NCBI GenBank assembly: GCA_964057225.1
Contig: OZ059899.1
Location: forward strand, 20,096,501 to 20,160,500
Direction: 5' to 3'
Source of the DNA: Auanema rhodensis
Taxonomy: Eukaryota > Nematoda > Chromadorea > Rhabditida > Rhabditidae
DNA: 64,000 nt
The translations under genes were made by a program, and so were the position numbers. Each line of letters begins with the position of its first letter. Positions within the stretch are counted from its first letter, which is position 1. Shown one piece after another: positions 12,201 through 25,083 of the stretch. The notes under the pieces were generated by a model. That model was given only the letters and a program-made list of their open reading frames with translations. It was not told the DNA's origin and ran no database searches.

Positions 12201-13580
12201 ACTCGCTTCACGTGAAAGTAAAAGAGATGCGGTTTTCAAAATTAGATTCCCCATGTCCATATTAGTCTAAAAACAAATTTTTATTGATATTGGTGCATGG
12301 TAACCATGACTTTGAATTTTACGTGAACTTTAATTTATGCTAATTAAATGTACACGTGGTGTGCACTCGGTATGTAACTCGCTTCACGTGAAAGTAAAAG
12401 AGATGCGGTTTTCAAAATTAGATTCCCCATGTCCATATTAGTCTAAAAACAAATTTTTATTGATATTGGTGCATGGTAACCATGACTTTGAAATTTACGT
12501 GAACTTTAATTTATGCTACATAAACGTACACGTGGTGTGCACTCGGTATGTAACTCGCTTCACGTGAAAGATAAAGAGATGCGGTTTTCAAAATTAGATT
12601 CCCCATGTCCATATTAGTCTAAAAACAAATTTTTATTGATATTGGTGCATGGTAACCATGACTTTGAAATTTACGTGAACTTTAATTTATGCTACATAAA
12701 TGTACACGTAATGTGCACTTGGTATGTAACTCGCTTCACGTGAAAGATAAAAAGATGCAGTTTTTAAAATTAGATTCCCCATGTCCATATTAGTCTAAAA
12801 ACAATTTTTTACTGATATTGGTGCATGGTAACCATAACTTTGAAATTTACGTGAACTTTAATTTATGCTTATTAAACGTACACGTGGTGTGCACTCGGTA
12901 TGTAACTCGCTTCACGTGAAAGATAAAGAGATGCAGTTATCAAAATTAGATTCCCCATGTCCATATTAGTCTAAAAACAAATTTTTATTGATATTGGTGC
13001 ATGGTAACCATGACTTTGAAATTTACGTGAACTTTAATTTATGCTAATTAAATGTACACGTGGTGTGCACTTGGTATGTAACTCGCTTCACGTGAAAGAT
13101 AAAGAGATGCAGTTATCAAAATTAGATTCCCCATGTCCATATTAGTCTAAAAACAAATTTTTATTGATATTGGTGCATGGTAACCATGACTTTGAAATTT
13201 ACGTGAACTTTAATTTATGCTAATTAAACGTACACGTGTTGTGCACTCGGTATGTAACTCGCTTCACGTGGAAGATAAAGAGATGCGGTTTTCAAAATTA
13301 GATTCCCCATGTCCATATTAGTCTAAAAACAATTTTATACTGATATTGGTGCATGGTAACCATGATTTTGAAATTTACGTGAACTTTAATTTATGCTAAT
13401 TAAACGTACACGTGATGTGCACTTGGTTTGTAACTCGCTTCACGTGAAAGATAAAGAGATGCGGTTTTTAAAATTAGATTCCCCATGTCCATATTAGTCT
13501 AAAAACAATTTTTTACTGATATTGGTGCATGGTAACCATGATTTTGAAATTTACGTGAACTTTAATTTATGCTAATTAAA
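9244..13580 (+). repeat. Sixteen-monomer (2816-bp) segmental duplication
   Basis: Bases 9244-10764 match 12060-13580. Shared rare markers are CGTAATGTGC (9891 and 12707), AATTTTATACTG (10515 and 13331), two successive GAAAGTAAAAG monomers and GTGTTGTGC. The only difference I noticed is G at 9875. The left break is T9243 against A12059; the right break is C10765 against T13581. Part of the intervening DNA (about 11.6-12.1 kb) is itself repeated at about 13.9-14.4 kb, 13 monomers away, so duplications of different sizes overlap. Confidence 0.85.
11273..11624 (+). repeat. Pair of near-identical adjacent CATGTG/GAAATATAAAG monomers
   Basis: Two successive copies share the uncommon combination ACATGTGATGTGCACTTGG and GTGAAATATAAAGAG. 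They differ mainly in the A/T tract, AATTTTTTACTG against eight T. The same class recurs singly near 13.75, 15.35, 15.7, 56.9 and 58.65 kb, so it is an established monomer subtype. Confidence 0.75.
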
Positions 13581-16107
13581 TGTACACGTGGTGTGCACTC
13601 GGTATGTAACTCGCTTCACGTGAAATATAAAGAGATGCGGTTTTTAAAATTAGATTCCCCATGTCCATATTAGTCTAAAAACAATTTTTTACTGATATTG
13701 GTGCATGGTAACCATGATTTTGAAATTTACGTGAACTTTAATTTATGCTAATTAAACGTACATGTGATGTGCACTTGGTATGTAACTCGCTTCACGTGAA
13801 ATATAAAGAGATGCGGTTTTTAAAATTAGATTCCCCATGTCCATATTAGTCTAAAAACAAATTTTTTTTGATATTGGTGCATGGTAACCATGACTTTGAA
13901 ATTTACGTGAACTTTAATTTATGCTACATAAATGTACACGTAATGTGCACTTGGTATGTAACTCGCTTCACGTGAAAGATAAAAAGATGCAGTTTTTAAA
14001 ATTAGATTCCCCATGTCCATATTAGTCTAAAAACAATTTTTTACTGATATTGGTGCATGGTAACCATAACTTTGAAATTTACGTGAACTTTAATTTATGC
14101 TTATTAAACGTACACGTGGTGTGCACTCGGTATGTAACTCGCTTCACGTGAAAGATAAAGAGATGCAGTTATCAAAATTAGATTCCCCATGTCCATATTA
14201 GTCTAAAAACAAATTTTTATTGATATTGGTGCATGGTAACCATGACTTTGAAATTTACGTGAACTTTAATTTATGCTAATTAAATGTACACGTGGTGTGC
14301 ACTTGGTATGTAACTCGCTTCACGTGAAAGATAAAGAGATGCAGTTATCAAAATTAGATTCCCCATGTCCATATTAGTCTAAAAACAAATTTTTATTGAT
14401 ATTGGTGCATGGTAACCATGACTTTGAAATTTACGTGAACTTTAATTTATGCTAATTAAACGTACACGTGTTGTGCACTCGGTATGTAACTCGCTTCACG
14501 TGAAAGATAAAGAGATGCGGTTTTTAAAATTAGATTCCCCATGTCCATATTAGTCTAAAAACAATTTTTTACTGATATTGGTGCATGGTAACCATGATTT
14601 TGAAATTTACGTGAACTTTAATTTATGCTAATTAAACGTACACGTGGTGTGCACTCGGTATGTAACTCGCTTCACGTGAAAGATAAAGAGATGCGGTTTT
14701 CAAAATTAGATTCCCCATGTCCATATTAGTCTAAAAACAAATTTTTATTGATATTGGTGCATGGTAACCATGACTTTGAAATTTACGTGAACTTTAATTT
14801 ATGCTAATTAAACGTACACGTGGTGTGCACTCGGTATGTAACTCGCTTCACGTGAAAGATAAAGAGATGCGGTTTTTAAAATTAGATTCCCCATGTCCAT
14901 ATTAGTCTAAAAACAATTTTTTACTGATATTGGTGCATGGTAACCATGATTTTGAAATTTACGTGAACTTTAATTTATGCTAATTAAACGTACACGTGGT
15001 GTGCACTCGGTATGTAACTCGCTTCACGTGAAAGATAAAGAGATGCGGTTTTTAAAATTAGATTCCCCATGTCCATATTAGTCTAAAAACAATTTTTTAC
15101 TGATATTGGTGCATGGTAACCATGATTTTGAAATTTACGTGAACTTTAATTTATGCTAATTAAAAGTACACGTGGTGTGCACTCGGTATGTAACTCGCTT
15201 CACGTGAAAGATAAAGAGATGCGGTTTTCAAAATTAGATTCCCCATGTCCATATTAGTCTAAAAACAATTTTTTACTGATATTGGTGCATGGTAACCATG
15301 ATTTTGAAATTTACGTGAACTTTAATTTATGCTAATTAAACGTACATGTGATGTGCACTTGGTATGTAACTCGCTTCACGTGAAATATAAAGAGATGCGG
15401 TTTTTAAAATTAGATTCCCCATGTCCATATTAGTCTAAAAACAATTTTTTACTGATATTGGTGCATGGTAACCATGATTTTGAAATTTACGTGAACTTTA
15501 ATTTATGCTAATTAAATGTACACGTGGTGTGCACTCGGTATGTAACTCGCTTCACGTGAAATATAAAGAGATGCGGTTTTTAAAATTAGATTCCCCATGT
15601 CCATATTAGTCTAAAAACAATTTTTTACTGATATTGGTGCATGGTAACCATGATTTTGAAATTTACGTGAACTTTAATTTATGCTAATTAAACGTACATG
15701 TGATGTGCACTTGGTATGTAACTCGCTTCACGTGAAATATAAAGAGATGCGGTTTTTAAAATTAGATTCCCCATGTCCATATTAGTCTAAAAACAAATTT
15801 TTTTTGATATTGGTGCATGGTAACCATGATTTTGAAAATTACGTGAACTTTAATTTATGCTAATTAAATGTACACGTGGTGTGCACTCGGTATGTAACTC
15901 GCTTCACGTGAAAGTAAAAGAGATGCGGTTTTCAAAATTAGATTCCCGATGTCCATATTAGTCTAAAAACAAATTTTTATTGATATTGGTGCATGGTAAC
16001 CATGACTTTGAATTTTACGTGAACTTTAATTTATGCTAATTAAACGTACACGTGGTGTGCACTCGGTATGTAACTCGCTTCACGTGAAAGATAAAGAGAT
16101 GCGGTTT

Positions 16108-18703
16108 TCAAAATTAGATTCCCCATGTCCATATTAGTCTAAAAACAAATTTTTATTGATATTGGTGCATGGTAACCATGACTTTGAAATTTACGTGAAC
16201 TTTAATTTATGCTACATAAATCTACACGTGATGTGCACTTGGTATGTAACTTGCTTCACGTGAAAGATAAAGAGATGCGGTTTTCAAAATTAGATTCCCC
16301 ATGTCCATATTAGTCTAAAAACAAATTTTTATTGATATTGGTGCATGGTAACCATGACTTTGAAATTTACGTGAACTTTAATTTATGCTACATAAATCTA
16401 CACGTGATGTGCACTTGGTATGTAACTCGCTTCACGTGAAAGATAAAAAGATGCGGTTTTTAAAATTAGATTCCCCATGTCCATATTAGTCTAAAAACAA
16501 TTTTTTACTGATATTGGTGCATGGTAACCATGACTTTGAAATTTGCGTGAACTTTAATTTATGCTAATTAAACGTACACGTGGTGTGCACTCGGTATGTA
16601 ACTCGCTTCACGTGTAAGATAAAGAGATGCGGTTTTCAAAATTAGATTCCCCATGTCCATATTAGTCTAAAAACAAATTTTTATTGATATTGGTGCATGG
16701 TAACCATGACTTTGAATTTTACGTGAACTTTAATTTATGCTAATTAAACGTACACGTGGTGTGCACTCGGTATGTAACTCGCTTCACGTGAAAGATAAAG
16801 AGATGCGGTTTTCAAAATTAGATTCCCCATGTCCATATTAGTCTAAAAACAAATTTTTATTGATATTGGTGCATGGTAACCATGACTTTGAAATTTACGT
16901 GAACTTTAATTTATGCTACATAAATCTACACGTGATGTGCACTTGGTATGTAACTCGCTTCACGTGAAAGATAAAAAGATGCGGTTTTTAAAATTAGATT
17001 CCCCATGTCCATATTAGTCTAAAAACAATTTTTTACTGATATTGGTGCATGGTAACCATGACTTTGAAATTTACGTGAACTTTAATTTATGCTAATTAAA
17101 CGTACACGTGGTGTGCACTCGGTATGTAACTCGCTTCACGTGTAAGATAAAGAGATGCGGTTTTCAAAATTAGATTCCCCATGTCCATATTAGTCTAAAA
17201 ACAAATTTTTATTGATATTGGTGCATGGTAACCATGACTTTGAAATTTACGTGAACTTTAATTTATGCTAATTAAACGTACACGTGGTGTGCACTCGGTA
17301 TGTAACTCGCTTCACGTGTAAGATAAAGAGATGCGGTTTTCAAAATTAGATTCCCCATGTCCATATTAGTCTAAAAACAAATTTTTATTGATATTGGTGC
17401 ATGGTAACCATGACTTTGAAATTTACGTGAACTTTAATTTATGCTAATTAAACGTACACGTGGTGTGCACTCGGTATGTAACTCGCTTCACGTGTAAGAT
17501 AAAGAGATGCGGTTTTCGAAATTAGATTCCCCATGTCCATATTAGTCTAAAAACAAATTTTTATTGATATTGGTGCATGGTAACCATGATTTTGAAATTT
17601 ACGTGAACTTTAATTCATGCTAATTAAATGTACACGTGGTGTGCACTCGGTATGTAACTCGCTTCACGTGAAAGATAAAGAGATGCAGTTATCAAAATTA
17701 GATTCCCCATGTCCATATTAGTCTAAAAACAAATTTTTATTGATATTGGTGCATGGTAACCATGACTTTGAAATTTACGTGAACTTTAATTTATGCTAAT
17801 TAAACGTACACGTGGTGTGCACTCGGTATGTAACTCGCTTCACGTGTAAGATAAAGAGATGCGGTTTTCAAAATTAGATTCCCCATGTCCATATTAGTCT
17901 AAAAACAAATTTTTATTGATATTGGTGCATGGTAACCATGATTTTGAAATTTACGTGAACTTTAATTCATGCTAATCAAATGTACACGTGGTGTGCACTC
18001 GGTATGTAACTCGCTTCACGTGAAAGATAAAGAGATGCAGTTATCAAAATTAGATTCCCCATGTACATATTAGTCTAAAAACAATTTTTTACTGATATTG
18101 GTGCATGGTAACCATGATTTTGAAATTTACGTGAACTTTAATTTTTGCTAATTAAACGTACACGTGATGTGCACTTGGTATGTAACTCGCTTCACGTGAA
18201 AGATAAAGAGATGCGGTTTTTAAAATTAGATTCCCCATGTCCATATTAGTCTAAAAACAATTTTTTACTGATATTGGTGCATGGTAACCATGATTTTGAA
18301 ATTTACGTGAACTTTAATTTATGCTAATTAAACGTACACGTGGTGTGCACTCGGTATGTAACTCGCTTCACGTGAAAGATAAAGAGATGCGGTTCTCAAA
18401 ATTAGATTCCCCATGTCCATATTAGTCTAAAAACAAATTTTTATTGATATTGGTGCATGGTAACCATGACTTTGAAATTTACGTGAACTTTAATTTATGC
18501 TAATTAAACGTACACGTGGTGTGCACTCGGTATGTAACTCGCTTCACGTGAAAGATAAAGAGATGCGGTTTTCAAAATTAGATTCCCCATGTCCATATTA
18601 GTCTAAAAACAAATTTTTTTTGATATTGGTGCATGGTAACCATGATTTTGAAATTTACGTGAACTTTAATTTATGCTAATTAAATGTACACGTGGTGTGC
18701 ACT
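16108..18703 (+). repeat. Segment duplicated at 59229-61120, with four extra monomers here
   Basis: This run shares a series of rare markers with 59229-61120: ATTTGCGTGAAC, GGTTTTCGAA, GTACATATTAG, GCGGTTCTC and an eight-T tract, in the same order. The offset falls from 245 monomers at 16545 to 243 at 17518 and 241 at 18065, after allowing for the one-base insertion near 19.5 kb. This copy therefore contains two extra dimers, near 16.75-17.1 kb and 17.6-18.0 kb. The second extra dimer repeats its TTCATGCTAAT and GCAGTTATC neighbours. CTTGCTTC near 16251 is private to this copy. Confidence 0.75.
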
Positions 18704-19493
18704 TGGTATGTAACTCGCTTCACGTGAAAGATAAAGAGATGCGGTTTTCAAAATTAGATTCCCCATGTCCATATTAGTCTAAAAACAAATTTTTATTGAT
18801 ATTGGTGCATGGTAACCATGACTTTGAATTTTACGTGAACTTTAATTTATGCTAATTAAACGTACACGTGGTGTGCACTCGGTATGTAACTCGCTTAACG
18901 TGAAAGATAGAAAGATGCGGTTTTCAAAATTAGATTCCCCATGTCCATATTAGTCTAAAAACAAATTTTTATTGATATTGGTGCATGGTAACCATGACTT
19001 TGAAATTTACGTGAACTTTAATTTATGCTACATAAATCTACACGTGATGTGCACTTGGTATGTAACTCGCTTCACGTGAAAGATAAAAAGATGCGGTTTT
19101 TAAAATTAGATTCCCCATGTCCATATTAGTCTAAAAACAATTTTTTACTGATATTGGTGCATGGTAACCATGACTTTGAAATTTACGTGAACTTTAATTT
19201 ATGCTACATAAATCTACACGTGATGTGCACTTGGTATGTAACTCGCTTCACGTGAAAGATAAAAAGATGCGGTTTTCAAAATTAGATTCCCCATGTCCAT
19301 ATTAGTCTAAAAACAAATTTTTATTGATATTGGTGCATGGTAACCAAGATTTTGAAATTTACGTGAACTTTAATTTATGCTAATTAAACGTACACGTGGT
19401 GTGCACTCGATATGTAACTCGCTTCACGTGTAAGATAAAGAGATGCGGTTTTCAAAATTAGATTCCCCATGTCCATATTAGTCTAAAAACAAA

Positions 19494-19502
19494 TTTTTTT
19501 TT
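19494..19502. other. Nine-T tract, +1 bp monomer
   Basis: The A/T tract has nine T where the related class has eight, which shifts the array phase by one base. The host monomer is GTGTAAG upstream and GACTTTG downstream, and is followed by a GCTACATAAATCTACACG monomer. The other three nine-T copies have the same surroundings. Confidence 0.85.
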
Positions 19503-21407
19503 GATATTGGTGCATGGTAACCATGACTTTGAAATTTACGTGAACTTTAATTTATGCTACATAAATCTACACGTGATGTGCACTTGGTATGTAACTCGCT
19601 TCACGTGAAAGATAAAAAGATGCGGTTTTTAAAATTAGATTCCCCATGTCCATATTAGTCTAAAAACAATTTTTTACTGATATTGGTGCATGGTAACCAT
19701 GACTTTGAAATTTACGTGAACTTTAATTTATGCTAATTAAACGTACACGTGGTGTGCACTCGGTATGTAACTCGCTTCACGTGAAAGATAAAGAGATGCG
19801 GTTTTCAAAATTAGATTCCCCATGTCCATATTAGTCTAAAAACAAATTTTTATTGATATTGGTGCATGGTAACCATGACTTTGAAATTTACGTGAACTTT
19901 AATTTATGCTACATAAATCTACACGTGATGTGCACTTGGTATGTAACTCGCTTCACGTGAAAGATAAAAAGATGCGGTTTTCAAAATTAGATTCCCCATG
20001 TCCATATTAGTCTAAAAACAAATTTTTATTGATATTGGTGCATGGTAACCAAGATTTTGAAATTTACGTGAACTTTAATTTATGCTAATTAAACGTACAC
20101 GTGGTGTGCACTCGATATGTAACTCGCTTCACGTGTAAGATAAAGAGATGCGGTTTTCAAAATTAGATTCCCCATGTCCATATTAGTCTAAAAACAATTT
20201 TTTACTGATATTGGTGCATGGTAACCATGACTTTGAAATTTACGTGAACTTTAATTTATGCTAATTAAACGTACACGTGGTGTGCACTTGGTATGTAACT
20301 CGCTTCACGTGAAAGATAAAGAGATGCGGTTTTCAAAATTAGATTCCCCATGTCCATATTAGTCTAAAAACAAATTTTTATTGATATTGGTGCATGGTAA
20401 CCATGACTTTGAATTTTACGTGAACTTTAATTTATGCTAATTAAACGTACACGTGGTGTGCACTCGGTATGTAACTCGCTTCACGTGAAAGATAGAAAGA
20501 TGCGGTTTTCAAAATTAGATTCCCCATGTCCATATTAGTCTAAAAACAAATTTTTATTGATATTGGTGCATGGTAACCATGACTTTGAAATTTACGTGAA
20601 CTTTAATTTATGCTACATAAATCTACACGTGATGTGCACTTGGTATGTAACTCGCTTCACGTGAAAGATAAAAAGATGCGGTTTTTAAAATTAGATTCCC
20701 CATGTCCATATTAGTCTAAAAACAATTTTTTACTGATATTGGTGCATGGTAACCATGACTTTGAAATTTACGTGAACTTTAATTTATGCTAATTAAACGT
20801 ACACGTGGTGTGCACTCGGTATGTAACTCGCTTCACGTGTAAGATAAAGAGATGCGGTTTTCAAAATTAGATTCCCCATGTCCATATTAGTCTAAAAACA
20901 AATTTTTATTGATATTGGTGCATGGTAACCATGATTTTGAAATTTACGTGAACTTTAATTTATGCTAATTAAACGTACACGTGGTGTGCACTCGATATGT
21001 AACTCGCTTCACGTGAAAGATAGAAAGATGCGGTTTTTAAAATTAGATTCCCCATGTCCATATTAGTCTAAAAACAATTTTTTACTGATATTGGTGCATG
21101 GTAACCATGACTTTGAAATTTACGTGAACTTTAATTTATGCTAATTAAACGTACACGTGGTGTGCACTCGGTATGTAACTCGCTTCACGTGTAAGATAAA
21201 GAGATGCGGTTTTCAAAATTAGATTCCCCATGTCCATATTAGTCTAAAAACAAATTTTTATTGATATTGGTGCATGGTAACCATGACTTTGAAATTTACG
21301 TGAACTTTAATTTATGCTAATTAAACGTACACGTGGTGTGCACTCGGTATGTAACTCGCTTCACGTGTAAGATAAAGAGATGCGGTTTTCAAAATTAGAT
21401 TCCCCAC

Positions 21408-24400
21408 GTCCATATTAGTCTAAAAACAAATTTTAATTGATATTGGTGCATGGTAACCATGACTTTGAAATTTACGTGAACTTTAATTTATGCTAATTAA
21501 ACGTACACGTGGTGTGCACTCGGTATGTAACTCGCTTCACGTGAAAGATAAAGAGATGCAGTTATCAAAATTAGATTCCCCATGTCCATATTAGTCTAAA
21601 AACAAATTTTTATTGATATTGGTGCATGGTAACCATGACTTTGAAATTTACGTGAACTTTAATTTATGCTAATTAAACGTACACGTGTTGTGCACTCGGT
21701 ATGTAACTCGCTTCACGTGGAAGATGAAGAGATGCGGTTTTCAAAATTAGATTCCCCATGTCCATACTAGTCTAAAAACAATTTTTTACTGATATTGGTG
21801 CATGGTAACCATGATTTTGAAATTTACGTGAACTTTAATTTATGCTAATTAAACGTACACGTGATGTGCACTTGGTATGTAACTCGCTTCACGTGTAAGA
21901 TAAAGAGATGCGGTTTTCAAAATTAGATTCCCCACGTCCATATTAGTCTAAAAACAAATTTTTATTGATATTGGTGCATGGTAACCATGACTTTGAAATT
22001 TACGTGAACTTTAATTTATGCTAATTAAACGTACACGTGGTGTGCACTCGGTATGTAACTCGCTTCACGTGTAAGATAAAGAGATGCGGTTTTCAAAATT
22101 AGATTCCCCATGTCCATATTAGTCTAAAAACAAATTTTTATTGATATTGGTGCATGGTAACCATGACTTTGAAATTTACGTGAACTTTAATTTATGCTAA
22201 TTAAACGTACACGTGGTGTGCACTCGGTATGTAACTCGCTTCACGTGTAAGATAAAGAGATGCGGTTTTCAAAATTAGATTCCCCATGTCCATATTAGTC
22301 TAAAAACAAATTTTTATTGATATTGGTGCATGGTAACCATGACTTTGAAATTTACGTGAACTTTAATTTATGCTAATTAAACGTACACGTGGTGTGCACT
22401 CGGTATGTAACTCGCTTCACGTGTAAGATAAAGAGATGCGGTTTTCAAAATTAGATTCCCCATGTCCATATTAGTCTAAAAACAAATTTTTATTGATATT
22501 GGTGCATGGTAACCATGATTTTGAAATTTACGTGAACTTTAATTCATGCTAATTAAATGTACACGTGGTGTGCACTCGGTATGTAACTCGCTTCACGTGA
22601 AAGATAAAGAGATGCAGTTATCAAAATTAGATTCCCCATGTCCATATTAGTCTAAAAACAATTTTTTACTGATATTGGTGCATGGTAACCATGATTTTGA
22701 AATTTACGTGAACTTTAATTTATGCTAATTAAACGTACACGTGATCTGCACTTGGTATGTAACTCGCTTCACGTGAAAGATAAAGAGATGCGGTTTTTAA
22801 AATTAGATTCCCCATGTCCATATTAGTCTAAAAACAATTTTTTACTGATATTGGTGCATGGTAACCATGATTTTGAAATTTACGTGAACTTTAATTTATG
22901 CTAATTAAACGTACACGTGGTGTGCACTCGGTATGTAACTCGCTTCACGTGAAAGATAAAGAGATGCGGTTCTCAAAATTAGATTCCCCATGTCCATATT
23001 AGTCTAAAAACAAATTTTTATTGATATTGGTGCATGGTAACCATGACTTTGAATTTTACGTGAACTTTAATTTATGCTAATTAAACGTACACGTGGTGTG
23101 CACTCGGTATGTAACTCGCTTCACGTGAAAGATAGAAAGATGCGGTTTTCAAAATTAGATTCCCCATGTCCATATTAGTCTAAAAACAAATTTTTATTGA
23201 TATTGGTGCATGGTAACCATGACTTTGAAATTTACGTGAACTTTAATTTATGCTACATAAATCTACACGTGATGTGCACTTGGTATGTAACTCGCTTCAC
23301 GTGAAAGATAAAAAGATGCGGTTTTTAAAATTAGATTCCCCATGTCCATATTAGTCTAAAAACAATTTTTTACTGATATTGGTGCATGGTAACCATGACT
23401 TTGAAATTTACGTGAACTTTAATTTATGCTAATTAAACGTACACGTGGTGTGCACTCGGTATGTAACTCGCTTCACGTGTAAGATAAAGAGATGCGGTTT
23501 TCAAAATTAGATTCCCCATGTCCATATTAGTCTAAAAACAAATTTTAATTGATATTGGTGCATGGTAACCATGACTTTGAAATTTACGTGAACTTTAATT
23601 TATGCTAATTAAACGTACACGTGGTGTGCACTCGGTATGTAACTCGCTTCACGTGAAAGATAAAGAGATGCAGTTATCAAAATTAGATTCCCCATGTCCA
23701 TATTAGTCTAAAAACAAATTTTTATTGATATTGGTGCATGGTAACCATGACTTTGAAATTTACGTGAACTTTAATTTATGCTAATTAAACGTACACGTGT
23801 TGTGCACTCGGTATGTAACTCGCTTCACGTGGAAGATGAAGAGATGCGGTTTTCAAAATTAGATTCCCCATGTCCATACTAGTCTAAAAACAATTTTTTA
23901 CTGATATTGGTGCATGGTAACCATGATTTTGAAATTTACGTGAACTTTAATTTATGCTAATTAAACGTACACGTGATGTGCACTTGGTATGTAACTCGCT
24001 TCACGTGTAAGATAAAGAGATGCGGTTTTCAAAATTAGATTCCCCACGTCCATATTAGTCTAAAAACAAATTTTTATTGATATTGGTGCATGGTAACCAT
24101 GACTTTGAAATTTACGTGAACTTTAATTTATGCTAATTAAACGTACACGTGGTGTGCACTCGGTATGTAACTCGCTTCACGTGTAAGATAAAGAGATGCG
24201 GTTTTCAAAATTAGATTCCCCATGTCCATATTAGTCTAAAAACAAATTTTTATTGATATTGGTGCATGGTAACCATGACTTTGAAATTTACGTGAACTTT
24301 AATTTATGCTAATTAAACGTACACGTGGTGTGCACTCGGTATGTAACTCGCTTCACGTGTAAGATAAAGAGATGCGGTTTTCAAAATTAGATTCCCCATG

Positions 24401-25083
24401 TCCATATTAGTCTAAAAACAAATTTTTATTGATATTGGTGCATGGTAACCATGACTTTGAAATTTACGTGAACTTTAATTTATGCTAATTAAACGTACAC
24501 GTGGTGTGCACTCGGTATGTAACTCGCTTCACGTGTAAGATAAAGAGATGCGGTTTTCAAAATTAGATTCCCCATGTCCATATTAGTCTAAAAACAAATT
24601 TTTATTGATATTGGTGCATGGTAACCATGATTTTGAAATTTACGTGAACTTTAATTCATGCTAATTAAATGTACACGTGGTGTGCACTCGGTATGTAACT
24701 CGCTTCACGTGAAAGATAAAGAGATGCAGTTATCAAAATTAGATTCCCCATGTCCATATTAGTCTAAAAACAATTTTTTACTGATATTGGTGCATGGTAA
24801 CCATGATTTTGAAATTTACGTGAACTTTAATTTATGCTAATTAAACGTACACGTGATGTGCACTTGGTATGTAACTCGCTTCACGTGAAAGATAAAGAGA
24901 TGCGGTTTTTAAAATTAGATTCCCCATGTCCATATTAGTCTAAAAACAATTTTTTACTGATATTGGTGCATGGTAACCATGATTTTGAAATTTACGTGAA
25001 CTTTAATTTATGCTAATTAAACGTACACGTGGTGTGCACTCGGTATGTAACTCGCTTCACGTGAAAGATAAAGAGATGCGGTT
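21408..25083 (+). repeat. Twelve-monomer (2112-bp) tandem duplication
   Basis: Bases 21408-22971 match 23520-25083. Shared rare markers are AAATTTTAATTG (21429 and 23541), GTGTTGTGC, GGAAGATGAAGAG (21720 and 23832), CATACTAGTC and CCCCACGTCC, followed by four GTGTAAG monomers. GTGATCTGC near 22742 is private to the first copy. The left break is C21407 against T23519; the right break is C22972 against T25084. The GGAAGATGAAG run recurs at 31928 and in altered form at 29288 and 34216. Confidence 0.85.
23726..24909 (+). repeat. Segment duplicated 46 monomers away at 31822-33005
   Basis: The two blocks match at an offset of 8096 bp, which is 46 monomers or exactly twice 23. I saw two private changes in the distant copy: G at 32209, giving TTGACGTG, and CTCACTTC at 32446. 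Beyond the strict block, the shared CCCATTTCC plus TTTTCATTG run sits at an offset of 45 monomers (25451 and 33371), so one copy has gained or lost a single monomer. This is a third occurrence of the 12-mer marker run. Confidence 0.75.
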
